In this document: positions 50,894-59,174 of the stretch, one piece after another
How the letters are laid out: every line of letters starts with the position of its first letter
Numbering within the stretch: the first letter of the stretch is position 1
Origin: Chloroflexota bacterium
GTDB taxonomy: Bacteria > Chloroflexota > UBA11872 > UBA12225 > JAJDUF01
NCBI GenBank assembly: GCA_022826725.1
Contig: JAJDUF010000022.1
Location: forward strand, 186,001 to 250,000
Length of the DNA stretch: 64,000 nt
Direction: 5' to 3'
Translations under genes and position numbers: made by a program
Notes under the pieces: model-generated
Seen by the model: the letters and a program-made list of their open reading frames with translations, nothing else
What the model was told of the DNA's origin: nothing
Databases searched by the model: none

Positions 50894-52453
50894 ATGGCAC
50901 GTGTGATCCGCAGACGCTATCTCGGTGGCGCCGCCGTAACGCTGGGCGGCGTGCTGGCCGCTGCCTGTGGCGAGGTCGAGGTGCGCTACGTCCAAGGCCC
51001 AGCCGGGCCGGCCGGACCCGCAGGCCCGCAGGGTGCGCGCGGGGCCGCTGGCGCCGCCGGCGCCAAGGGTGCGGCCGGGGCGGCCGGGCAGACCATCGTG
51101 GTCGAGAAGGAGAAGCCGGTCGTCGTCGAGAAGGAAGTGGTGAAGGAGGTCGTCGTCGAGCGTCCGGTCGTCGTCGAGAAGGTCGTCGAGAAGGTCGTTT
51201 CCCCCACGGCTGGCCCGAAGCGCATCCTCTTCGACACCGACTGGGGGCCGGATGGGCCGCGCGGTGAAGTAGTCAAGCGCAGCCTGGCGCTCTACCAGGA
51301 GAAGCGCCCCGACGTCACCGTGGACGTGCGCTTCAGCGCCGGCCGGGAGCAGGCCAAGAGTGGCACCGTGTTCGCGCGGACGGCGGTGCTGATCGCGGCC
51401 GACGACATGGGCGACCTCTTCCTGTGGGCGGCCTATGTCTTCGTCTACTGGGCAAAGCGCGGTCTCTTTGCCGACCTCACCCCCTACTTCAAGCAGTTCC
51501 AGGTCACGCTGGATGACTACGTCAGCATCCCGCAGCACGAGGTCTATCCGTATCCGAATGGGAAGATCTTCGGCTGGCCTTTCCAGGTGATTACCCGTGA
51601 CTGGATGTACAACAAGTCCATCCTCGACCGTCACGGTATCGAGCCGAACGAGAACTGGACCTTCGACGACTTGATCGACGCCGCCAAGCAGGTCCAGGAA
51701 CCGGACAACAACATCTATGGGATGCCCCCGCCCGGCTGGTGGGCCCACGTCATGACGATGTACCAGATCGGCGGTGAGAACGGTGCCCATAACGGCGAAT
51801 ACTACCTCTTTAACTCGCCCGCCGGGATTGAGGCCGGTCAGTTCTGGGAAGACATCATCTACAAGCACCAGGTCGCGCCCGCGCCCCAGGTGGCGGGCGA
51901 GAAGAAGCTCAGCACCGCCGCGGGCAACTACGCCTTCTTCATCACCTATCCGAGCGCTGCCTTCCGCAAGGCCGTCGGCACGAACTTCGAGTTCGATTTC
52001 ATGTACGCGCCGAAGTGGCCGGCCAACGGCGAGCGGGCCGTGTCCCAGCAGGATCAGGCCCATATGGTCACCAAGTGGGCCGGCACCCGGGGCGTCGTCG
52101 CCGAGAGCGCTGAGTTGGCCGCGCACCTGGCCGGCCCGGATACCAGCGACCTCATCCTCACCCACGGGAACACGCCGCCGACCTGGAGGGCGCTGTTCGA
52201 CTCGGATCGCAACATTCCCTCCGATACGTTCCGGCGCGACATCCTGATGCACGGCTTCGACTACCGCTACGTGCATCAGGCGCACGAGTGGTGGTACCCC
52301 ATGGCTCGCGCGTGGCGGCCCGTCATCAACAAGGTGTGGGCCGGCGAGTTGTCGTATGTCAATGCGGCGGCGGAAGCCGACCGCCTCAACAAGCTGATCG
52401 CCGAACTGCGGACGCTGCACCCGACCTCGGACGTGCTCCAGTCCAAGCTCTAA
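50894..52453 (+). CDS. Tat-exported solute-binding lipoprotein with collagen-like and V/E/K-rich stalk
   Basis: This 519-residue protein starts with a twin-arginine leader (MARVIRRRYLGGAAV) and a lipobox ending at Cys25. A Gly-X-Y collagen-like stretch of about 11 triplets (35-66) follows, then a Val/Glu/Lys-rich segment (68-103) with repeated VVVEK units. After that comes an extracellular solute-binding domain like ABC sugar-binding proteins (PDVTVDVRFSAG, ITRDWMYNKSILDRHGIEPNENWTFDDLIDAAK). A strong AAAGGAGG site precedes ATG. No permease or ATPase genes are in the window. A propeller protein gene follows 85 bp later. Confidence 0.88.
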   Translation: MARVIRRRYLGGAAVTLGGVLAAACGEVEVRYVQGPAGPAGPAGPQGARGAAGAAGAKGAAGAAGQTIVVEKEKPVVVEKEVVKEVVVERPVVVEKVVEKVVSPTAGPKRILFDTDWGPDGPRGEVVKRSLALYQEKRPDVTVDVRFSAGREQAKSGTVFARTAVLIAADDMGDLFLWAAYVFVYWAKRGLFADLTPYFKQFQVTLDDYVSIPQHEVYPYPNGKIFGWPFQVITRDWMYNKSILDRHGIEPNENWTFDDLIDAAKQVQEPDNNIYGMPPPGWWAHVMTMYQIGGENGAHNGEYYLFNSPAGIEAGQFWEDIIYKHQVAPAPQVAGEKKLSTAAGNYAFFITYPSAAFRKAVGTNFEFDFMYAPKWPANGERAVSQQDQAHMVTKWAGTRGVVAESAELAAHLAGPDTSDLILTHGNTPPTWRALFDSDRNIPSDTFRRDILMHGFDYRYVHQAHEWWYPMARAWRPVINKVWAGELSYVNAAAEADRLNKLIAELRTLHPTSDVLQSKL

Positions 52454-52538
52454 GCGATAGGCAGTACCCAGAGGAGGGGTTGTTGCCGGGGCGCCGGCAG
52501 CAGCCCCTCGTTTGCGTCTGCGGCAAGGAGGACGTGTC

Positions 52539-53906
52539 ATGTCTACGTCACCAGGCTTCGCCGATCCCCACCTGCATCTCTTCCTTGACGACGAGGAAAT
52601 CGACTCCCTGGTCGGCGTCACGCGGCTCATCAACCAGCTCCGCCGTGATTCCCTGGAGCCGGTGCTGCGGCCCGATCAACCCTGGGAAATGGGCCAAGTC
52701 GTGCCCCGGCGTGTCCTCTACGACCCGGCCGACGGCCGCTACAAGTGCTGGTACCTGGCTGCGACCACCAACGACCCGTCCCCCTATCGCTACGGCATCG
52801 GCTACGCGACCTCGCCCGACGGCCTCACCTGGGAGAAGCCGCCCCTCGACGTGGTCCGCCACCCGGACGGATCGCCGACCAACATCGTGAATCTGCCCCG
52901 CGGTACCAGCGCGCGGCTGCTGTTCCCCTACCTCGACATGCCCGGTGCGGCGCCGGGCGAGCGGTTTGTGGCCACGCTCTACCAAGGCGGCGGCCCGCAA
53001 CGGCGGGGCATTTACCGGGCGGCCTCCCCCGACGGCATCCATTGGTCGGTCAGTGCTGAGCCGATAGTGCGCGCTGGGGATCGGTACGCCATCGCCTACG
53101 ACCCGGTGCGCCAACTGTGGATGCTGACCACGCGCCGGGCCACCGCCGCCGGCGTGCTCCGCCAGCGGGAAGTGTCCGTCTGGGAGAGCGCCGATTTTCG
53201 GTCGTGGTCCTACCGGGGCCACCTACTGCGAGCCGATGAGCACGACCGGCCCAACACCGAGTTCTACAGTATGCTCCCACTGCGCTACGGCCCCGGTATG
53301 CTCGGCTTTCTGGAGGTCTACTACCGGGCCGTCGAGCGCATGGATACGCAGCTCGGTTGGAGCCGCGACGGTCGCCACTGGCAGCGCGTCGGACACCGCG
53401 ATCCCGTCCTCGCGCGTGGCGGCGAAGGCAGCTGGGACTCCCATTGGGTGGTGCTGACCAACAACCCGCCGGAGGTCGGCGGTGACCGCTTGCGCTTCTG
53501 GTACGCCGGCGGCAGCACCCACCACGGCTCGAAGGGCGGTCACCGCCGGGCGATGGGCGTGGCCTCCATCCGACGCGACGGTTTCGTCTCCATCGAAGGG
53601 CGGATGGACCCGGGCTTCCTACTCACCGCGGCCCTCGATGCCACCGCGCCCCGCCGCCTGACGGTCAATCTCGATGCAGAAACGGGAGACGCCAGCGTCG
53701 AGGTACTGCGCCCCGACGGTCAGTCGGTTGCCGGGTACAGCGCCGAGGACTGCCGGCTGTCTGCACCGGACGGGGTAGCAGTGGCCGTGACATGGCGCGG
53801 TGGTGAGGTGGTCCCGCCGCAGGCTGGGGGAGGCGTCCACCTGAAGTTCAATCTCCGCAATGCCAGCCTCTACTCCTACCGCTGGGCGCCGGCCGACCAA
53901 GACTAA
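52539..53906 (+). CDS. Five-bladed beta-propeller glycosidase-like protein 1 (GH32/43/130-type fold)
   Basis: This 455-residue protein has blade motifs such as RRVLYDPADGRYKCWYLA, YGIGYATSPDGLTWEKPPLD, IYRAASPDGIHWS and LRFWYAGGSTHHG, as in five-bladed furanosidase-type or GH130-like proteins. A C-terminal beta-sandwich region (about 365-455) follows. It has no signal peptide. It likely acts on an imported or surface oligosaccharide. Its catalytic residues could not be assigned with certainty. It follows the solute-binding protein gene and has a paralog at 59175-60680. Confidence 0.7.
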   Translation: MSTSPGFADPHLHLFLDDEEIDSLVGVTRLINQLRRDSLEPVLRPDQPWEMGQVVPRRVLYDPADGRYKCWYLAATTNDPSPYRYGIGYATSPDGLTWEKPPLDVVRHPDGSPTNIVNLPRGTSARLLFPYLDMPGAAPGERFVATLYQGGGPQRRGIYRAASPDGIHWSVSAEPIVRAGDRYAIAYDPVRQLWMLTTRRATAAGVLRQREVSVWESADFRSWSYRGHLLRADEHDRPNTEFYSMLPLRYGPGMLGFLEVYYRAVERMDTQLGWSRDGRHWQRVGHRDPVLARGGEGSWDSHWVVLTNNPPEVGGDRLRFWYAGGSTHHGSKGGHRRAMGVASIRRDGFVSIEGRMDPGFLLTAALDATAPRRLTVNLDAETGDASVEVLRPDGQSVAGYSAEDCRLSAPDGVAVAVTWRGGEVVPPQAGGGVHLKFNLRNASLYSYRWAPADQD

Positions 53907-54646
53907 CGCGATCCGCTGGGGCCGGACATGAAGTCCCTGTCGTGCTCCGGTAGCATCGGCAGCTCTTCCATGAAGCGGTAGAACCGGCCCGTTGGCCCTT
54001 CCGCCGGCAGCGCGGCCAGCCAGACCGCCGTCGGCACCGCCTCGACCGGGTGGGTGTCCGCCGTCGGATTCATGTCCGTCCGTACCGCGCCCGGACTCAT
54101 CGCATTGACCAGAATGTCATGTTCCCGCACCTCTTTCGCCAGCACCGCGGTCAGGGCGTTCACCGCGGCTTTCGAGCCGGCGTAGGCGGCGCTTCCCGGT
54201 TGGCACATGAAGGCGGAGGCCGAGCTGACGTTCACAATCCGCCCGTACCCCTGCGCGATCATGTGCGGCAGTACCGCGTAGCAACAGGCGTATAGCCCCG
54301 CCGTGTTGACTGCGAACACGTTGGCGAACCGCTCCGGCGGTATCTCGGCGACCGGCCCGTTGGCAAAGTTGACGCCAGCGTTATTGCACAGCACGTCAAT
54401 CCGCCCTAGCTCCCCGACTGTCCGGTTGACGACGCGGCCGACCTCCGCGTACTCGGTAACGTCCAGCCGGAAAACACTGCTGGACCCGCCGCCGGCCGCA
54501 ATCTGCTCGGCCACCGCTTGCATTCGCTCCTCATCGCGGGACGTGAGAACGACGTGGGCGCCAGCCCGCGCATAGCCCAGCGCGATCTCCGCACCGATCC
54601 CCCGGCTGGCGCCCGTGACCAGCGCGACCTTCCCCTTCAGCTCCAT
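53903..54646 (-). CDS. Short-chain dehydrogenase/reductase
   Basis: This 247-residue classical SDR has the cofactor motif TGASRGIG (about 12-19), the NNAG motif, and the catalytic Ser-Tyr-Lys set in VNVSSASAFMCQPGSAAYAGSKAA. The PGAVRTDM loop is shortened. Arg/Asp placement after strand 2 (TSRDEE) suggests NADP or NAD; this is not decided. It is the last gene of the minus-strand catabolic run and overlaps the convergent propeller gene by four bases. Confidence 0.92.
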   Translation of the reverse strand: MELKGKVALVTGASRGIGAEIALGYARAGAHVVLTSRDEERMQAVAEQIAAGGGSSSVFRLDVTEYAEVGRVVNRTVGELGRIDVLCNNAGVNFANGPVAEIPPERFANVFAVNTAGLYACCYAVLPHMIAQGYGRIVNVSSASAFMCQPGSAAYAGSKAAVNALTAVLAKEVREHDILVNAMSPGAVRTDMNPTADTHPVEAVPTAVWLAALPAEGPTGRFYRFMEELPMLPEHDRDFMSGPSGSR

Positions 54647-54690
54647 CGGTCCTCCTCACTCACAAGAGTAGGTTTTCGTGTGGATGAGCA

Positions 54691-54769
54691 CCCTCTCCCT
54701 TCAGGGAAGGAGCAAAGATCGGCGCATAGACTCCCCTTCCCTCCAGGGAAGGGGCCGGGGGTTAGGTCC
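54691..54769. repeat. Two class D palindromic repeats
   Basis: A degenerate copy (54691-54711) and a full copy (54731-54769, with a GGCCGGGGGTTAGGTCC tail) lie between the SDR and dioxygenase genes. The tail runs into the dioxygenase stop. Confidence 0.65.
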
Positions 54770-55538
54770 AAACCCACCGCTCGCAGCCCTCGAAAGGCAT
54801 GTGCTCCCCGGCGCGATAGCGGGGCCGCGGCAGGTAGTCGTTGACGTCGGCCACCGCTTCGCCCCGCAGTAGGAACGCCGAGGGCCACTGCTCGTCGCTG
54901 ACGATGCGCGTCGTCGTGGGAATATAGCGGATGGTCAGACCGGTGCGCGTCGTACACGAGGTGTTGGCGTTCGATCCGTGAATGATATTGGGGTGATGCA
55001 CCGACACGTCCCCGGCACTGAGCACGAGGTCAACGGCCCGGTCCGCTTCCACTAGCTCCGGCGCAATCTGCGAGTTGAGCACGTTCGGCACGTCTTCGCG
55101 CCGCTCCATCTCGTGCAGATGCATCGCCTGCGTCCCCGGAATGACCCGCAGGCAGCCGTTCTCCGGTGTCGCATCATCCACCGCCAGCCACAGCGTCACT
55201 ACCTCCATCGGCTCCAGCGGCCAGTAGGAGCCGTCCTGGTGCCAGAGCACCGGCTGTCCGTCCTCCGGCGGCTTCGAGATGTAATGCGAGGCGAAGAGCG
55301 CGATATTCGGGCCAACGTACTCCTCGGCGATGTCCAAGAGCCGGTCGTCGCTGATCAACCGCACCCAGAACGGATCGTTCCGCATCAGATGGGCGTGCAG
55401 GTGCTCCGGCCGCAACCCCGGATTGCGCTCCAGGAGCCAGACGACGTGATCTCGGGCTTCCTGGACCAGCCCGGCATCCAGGACCTGCCGATAGATCGCA
55501 TAGCCGTCACGCGCAAACCGTTGCTTTTGAGCGCTCAT
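54762..55538 (-). CDS. Phytanoyl-CoA dioxygenase (PhyH)-family oxygenase 2
   Basis: This 258-residue protein has the PhyH layout: FARDGYAIYRQVLDAGLV, the iron-binding His100-x-Asp102 (LWHQDGSYW), distal His187 (NIIHGS), and Arg204 (LTIRYIP) for 2-oxoglutarate. It is more typical of the PhyH family than the copy at 6624. Its position within the 2-hydroxyacid dehydrogenase/enolase/Gfo-Idh run suggests it opens or demethylates a substituted sugar or osmolyte, but that is inference. Confidence 0.9.
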   Translation of the reverse strand: MSAQKQRFARDGYAIYRQVLDAGLVQEARDHVVWLLERNPGLRPEHLHAHLMRNDPFWVRLISDDRLLDIAEEYVGPNIALFASHYISKPPEDGQPVLWHQDGSYWPLEPMEVVTLWLAVDDATPENGCLRVIPGTQAMHLHEMERREDVPNVLNSQIAPELVEADRAVDLVLSAGDVSVHHPNIIHGSNANTSCTTRTGLTIRYIPTTTRIVSDEQWPSAFLLRGEAVADVNDYLPRPRYRAGEHMPFEGCERWVWT

Positions 55539-55569
55539 GGTCGTGGCCCTTCCCCCTCCTGGAATTGCG

Positions 55570-56598
55570 TCAGTACCCCTTTGCTCTCGTCACCACGTTC
55601 ACCAGCGGCTCGTCACGCATGTATCGCCTGAGGTTAGTGAGGAACAAGTCTTGCACTCTGCGGATGTAGTTGGCGTTGCGGTTGCCCGACACGTGCGGCG
55701 TCAAGAGCACGTTGTCGAATGACCAGAGCGGATGCTCCGGGGGCAGCGGCCTCGGGTCCGTGTGCAGCACGTCCAGGCAGGCGCCTTGAATTGTGCCCTG
55801 CTCCAGCGCCCGGACCAGCGCGTCGTGATCCACAACCCCTCCCCGGCTGACGTTGATGAAGTAGGCGCCACGTCGCATCGCTGCGAACGCATCGTCGTCG
55901 AAGATCTGCGCCGTCTCTGTGGTCATGGGCACCGTGGAGACCACGAAATCGGACTCTGCCAGGAGCGCGCCTAGATCCCTCGGCCCGAAGATCGTTTCCG
56001 GAATGCTCCCGTCGGGATCGCCCACCCCGGTGAGTTCGAATCCCTCGGCTTGCCGCCGTTCCGGGTGGCGCTTCAGGGCCAGCACGCGCATGTTGAAGCT
56101 CTTGGCGAGACGCGCTACCTCCCGGCCGATGTGTCCATAGCCGACAATCCCGACCGTCTGTCCCCAGAGATCGGTAAGTGTGCTATGCGACCGGTCCCGC
56201 ACTTTCTGCTGTTGGTCACGATAGAAACCCAGCAGCCCGCGCACCAGCAAACCCATCGCAAAGAGGCAGTATTCGGCGATGGGAACGGCGTGGCAGCCGG
56301 CAGCGCACGTCACGACGACGCCGTTGGGCGGGTCGAATACCGGACTCGACAGCTTGTTGTCTACCCCGGTGGAGGTCATCTGCAGCCACCGCAGCTGCGA
56401 GTCCGGCCTGAGGGTTTCCGGAAACCACATCGTGTAGATGATCTCCTCGTCCCCTAGCGCCGCCGTGACCTCCGCATGCGACCGGCAGGCCCGCTGTGTT
56501 ATCTCCAAGCGGGGCGATATGGCCGCGATCTCCGCCAGCAGGTCCTCCCGCCCCTCCAGCTCCGGCACCGTCACCAGCAGCTTGGTCGTTCCTGTCAT
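55570..56598 (-). CDS. D-2-hydroxyacid dehydrogenase family protein
   Basis: This 342-residue protein has the NAD-binding GYGHIG (153-158), the substrate-binding Arg252 in NVSRGGVVD, and the catalytic His302 in LLTPHVSG. The Glu that normally precedes Pro-Leu-Pro after the LDV motif is not conserved: the sequence is LDVLHTDPRPLPP, with Arg283 at the usual Glu position. Activity may be changed, or another acid may serve. The start at 56598 (MTGTTKLLVTVPEL) is used; the long upstream frame covers the neighbouring gene. Confidence 0.88.
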   Translation of the reverse strand: MTGTTKLLVTVPELEGREDLLAEIAAISPRLEITQRACRSHAEVTAALGDEEIIYTMWFPETLRPDSQLRWLQMTSTGVDNKLSSPVFDPPNGVVVTCAAGCHAVPIAEYCLFAMGLLVRGLLGFYRDQQQKVRDRSHSTLTDLWGQTVGIVGYGHIGREVARLAKSFNMRVLALKRHPERRQAEGFELTGVGDPDGSIPETIFGPRDLGALLAESDFVVSTVPMTTETAQIFDDDAFAAMRRGAYFINVSRGGVVDHDALVRALEQGTIQGACLDVLHTDPRPLPPEHPLWSFDNVLLTPHVSGNRNANYIRRVQDLFLTNLRRYMRDEPLVNVVTRAKGY

Positions 56599-56618
56599 GC
56601 CTTTCTCTTTCTTGGCCT

Positions 56619-57833
56619 CTACCACGACACCGTGTCCTTTTCCGCCGGACTCCAGTTCGGATCCGTCGGCCGCGGGAATGGCGACCGGCCGTGAGAGATG
56701 CCGCTGTTTGGGATGAATGGGTACTGCTCCACCAGGCTGTCCGGCAGGTCTATGCCCAGTCCAGGCGCCCCGGTGGGGTGAATATGGCCGTCTCTGAACT
56801 CGAAGGCCTGTTCGATCAGTCCCAGCCCGAACGGATTGTACTTGGTCGGGAACCGCACCATGAAGCAGTTCCTGTTCACGAACCCGACGTGGAAGTTGGC
56901 AGCGAGACCGACGGCGCCGCTGAAGCTGTGCGTCACCGTCCGCATGTCGTGCGCGTCCGCCGCGGCCATGATCTTCATGTCCTCGCTGATCCCACCGCAC
57001 CACGTCGCATCGGGCTGCACAATGTCAATCGCCCGTTTCTCGAAGAACGGCTTGTAGCCGTGCAGCGTCGTTTCGTTCTCCCCCGCCGCCAGCGCCGTAG
57101 TGCTGAGTTGGCGAATGCGTACATAGTCGTCAACGTTGGTCTGCAGGACCGGCTGTTCCATCCAGAGCAGGTTATAGACATCCAGTGCCTTCACAACGCG
57201 CAGCGCAATGTCCGCCGACCACGGCCGGCGATAGAACGGCATGCCGGGATCGAGCATCAGGTCCACCCCGTCTCCGAGCACCTCCCGCATCTCCTCGACC
57301 TTGGCGCACTCCTGCTTGATGAGGTCCGGGATCGTAATGTAGGGCGCTTGCAGCATCTCGCCGATGTGCGCCACCTTGAGGGCCGTATAGCCCTGCCCGA
57401 GCAGCTTGTCCGCTGCCTCTTGGTCGGCGCGTGCGATGCTCGTGTAGCAGCGGAGGGAATCGTGTGCGAGGCCCCCCAGTAGCTGGTAGACCGGCAGGTT
57501 GGCCACCTTCCCCAGAATGTCCCACAGCGCCATCTCGATTGCGCCCAGCACCGAGATGCCCGGACCCATCGGCCCCCAGCGCAGGGACTTGACCATCATC
57601 CTGCGCCACAATGTGTTGATCGCCAGCGGGTCCTGGCCCATGACCACGTTGCCGTAGTGCTCGACGAGCGGCGGCACCACCTCCGGGTTGTACCACGCGA
57701 TATACGTCTCGCCGAAGCCGACGATCCCGGCGTCGGTCTCGACGCGCACAAACCCGTAGGTCGAAGGTCTCATGCCGTGCTCCCACGGCTCCGGCACCGT
57801 CACCAGCACCGGGCGAACGGCGGTGATCTTCAT
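56619..57833 (-). CDS. Enolase-superfamily (mandelate racemase type) enzyme 3
   Basis: This 404-residue protein has ligands Asp195 (LMLDPG), WMEQP (224-228, Glu226), Glu252 (AAGENE), Asp275 in the VQPDATWCGGIS strand and His302 (TVTHSFSG). At strand 2 only Lys153 is kept (ALKVAHIGE); the second Lys is Ala155. A dehydratase or epimerase using the Lys or His as base is plausible. It starts 60 bp downstream of the Gfo/Idh/MocA gene and 20 bp upstream of the hydroxyacid dehydrogenase gene. Confidence 0.9.
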   Translation of the reverse strand: MKITAVRPVLVTVPEPWEHGMRPSTYGFVRVETDAGIVGFGETYIAWYNPEVVPPLVEHYGNVVMGQDPLAINTLWRRMMVKSLRWGPMGPGISVLGAIEMALWDILGKVANLPVYQLLGGLAHDSLRCYTSIARADQEAADKLLGQGYTALKVAHIGEMLQAPYITIPDLIKQECAKVEEMREVLGDGVDLMLDPGMPFYRRPWSADIALRVVKALDVYNLLWMEQPVLQTNVDDYVRIRQLSTTALAAGENETTLHGYKPFFEKRAIDIVQPDATWCGGISEDMKIMAAADAHDMRTVTHSFSGAVGLAANFHVGFVNRNCFMVRFPTKYNPFGLGLIEQAFEFRDGHIHPTGAPGLGIDLPDSLVEQYPFIPNSGISHGRSPFPRPTDPNWSPAEKDTVSW

Positions 57834-57894
57834 GGCAGTGTTTTCCTCACTTTGCGTTCTCTGCGGCTGAAGGTGCGGCGTGGCTCCCCCCTAC

Positions 57895-59172
57895 TCACGC
57901 GGCCGGCCCCAGTGTGTGCGCCGCCCGCCGGTACTCCGGCATGTTTATGGCCACGCCCCCGCCGAGACGCGATTCCTCGGCAGCAAAGGCCATCAGGTGG
58001 CTCTCCAACGCCTCCTCGGCGGTGCTCAACAGGCCGGCGCCTTGGCCCCGGATCGCCCGCACGAGGCTCTCCAAGACGCCTCTGTCGCCGCCGCCGTGCC
58101 CGCCGCCGGCGCGCGGCTCGATCCGTTCCACCGGCTTCCCCGGCCGGTGGTCGTGGACCTTGATGTCCGCGCGAAACCGCCCTTCGAGCGTGGCCAAGGT
58201 GCCGTCGTAGCGCATCGTGCGCGAGTCGTGATGAGAGTGGCCCTGCATGATGAGATTGACGGTAGCGCCGCCCTCGAACTCCATGTTCACGGTCTGGTGA
58301 TCTACCACGTCGTTCGTGCAGCGGTAGACACAGCGGCCGAACGGACCGGTACGCAGCGCCTGGAGGATGCTGGTGCGGTCCAGGTCTACCGTGAAGTGGC
58401 CGGCAAAGGACTGCATAAAGTCCGGCTCGTACATGCGTGGGGCATAGTAAGCACACTCGTCTTCTACTGGGCAGCCGTCGGTGCAGCGCTTCGGCACCTC
58501 CGGGTGCGGTGCTTGGTCGGGGCGGAAGTGCAGCAGCGAGCCGAACGAGGAGAGCCGCACCACCCGGCGACCGAGAATCCAGAAGAGCAGGTCCAGGTCG
58601 TGGCAGCACTTACTCAGGATCATGGGCGCGGCGACCTTGCTGTTGGAGTAGAAGCCGCGCACGAATGAGTGGGCCATGCGAAACCAAGAGACGTTCTCGG
58701 AATGCCGCACCACCACGACGTCGCCGAGACGGCCCGACTGGACCAGCTGCCGGATCGTCTGGAAAAAAGGAGAATGGCGTAGCGAATGCGTGACCCACAC
58801 GGACCGCCGGAGCCTGCCCGCCGTCTGCACCAGGGTCACGCTCTCGGCTAACGTGCTGGCGATCGGTTTCTCCAGCAGTACGTCGTAGCCGGCTGCCAGC
58901 GCGCCCATGGTCGAGGCAAAATGCACGCCGTCGTTCGTGGCGTTGATGAGCACGGGTGCCAGTTGCTCGTGGGCCACCAGTTCTTCCCACGACGCAAAGC
59001 AGCGCTCCGGGGGTAGGTTGTGGGCGCGAGCAAAGCGCTCCCGCTTCGCAGCATCAAGCTCCGCTACCGCCACAAATCGCAGCGTGTCCGGGTGCTCGCG
59101 CGCATACCGGCCGTGGCTGTGGTAGCCGCGCATCCCGGCCCCGACGAGCACGGCGTCCACCGGCCTAGGCAT
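57895..59172 (-). CDS. Gfo/Idh/MocA-family oxidoreductase
   Basis: This 425-residue protein starts with a Rossmann domain (VLVGAGMRGYHSHG, 9-22) and the family hallmark LLEKPIA (99-105, Lys102). The C-terminal alpha/beta domain has the SKCCHDLDLLFW helix (Cys189, Cys190, His191) and a further Cys group (230, 234, 240), a possible zinc site as seen in some larger members. It oxidises or epimerises a sugar or inositol with NAD(P). Its start is two bases after the upstream propeller gene's stop. Confidence 0.9.
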   Translation of the reverse strand: MPRPVDAVLVGAGMRGYHSHGRYAREHPDTLRFVAVAELDAAKRERFARAHNLPPERCFASWEELVAHEQLAPVLINATNDGVHFASTMGALAAGYDVLLEKPIASTLAESVTLVQTAGRLRRSVWVTHSLRHSPFFQTIRQLVQSGRLGDVVVVRHSENVSWFRMAHSFVRGFYSNSKVAAPMILSKCCHDLDLLFWILGRRVVRLSSFGSLLHFRPDQAPHPEVPKRCTDGCPVEDECAYYAPRMYEPDFMQSFAGHFTVDLDRTSILQALRTGPFGRCVYRCTNDVVDHQTVNMEFEGGATVNLIMQGHSHHDSRTMRYDGTLATLEGRFRADIKVHDHRPGKPVERIEPRAGGGHGGGDRGVLESLVRAIRGQGAGLLSTAEEALESHLMAFAAEESRLGGGVAINMPEYRRAAHTLGPAA

Positions 59173-59174
59173 TA

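Noticed and set aside
50831-52633. 600-codon minus-strand frame
   Set aside because: It lies antisense to the solute-binding protein gene, which has a strong ribosome site, signal peptide and clear domain; the minus product has no recognisable fold.
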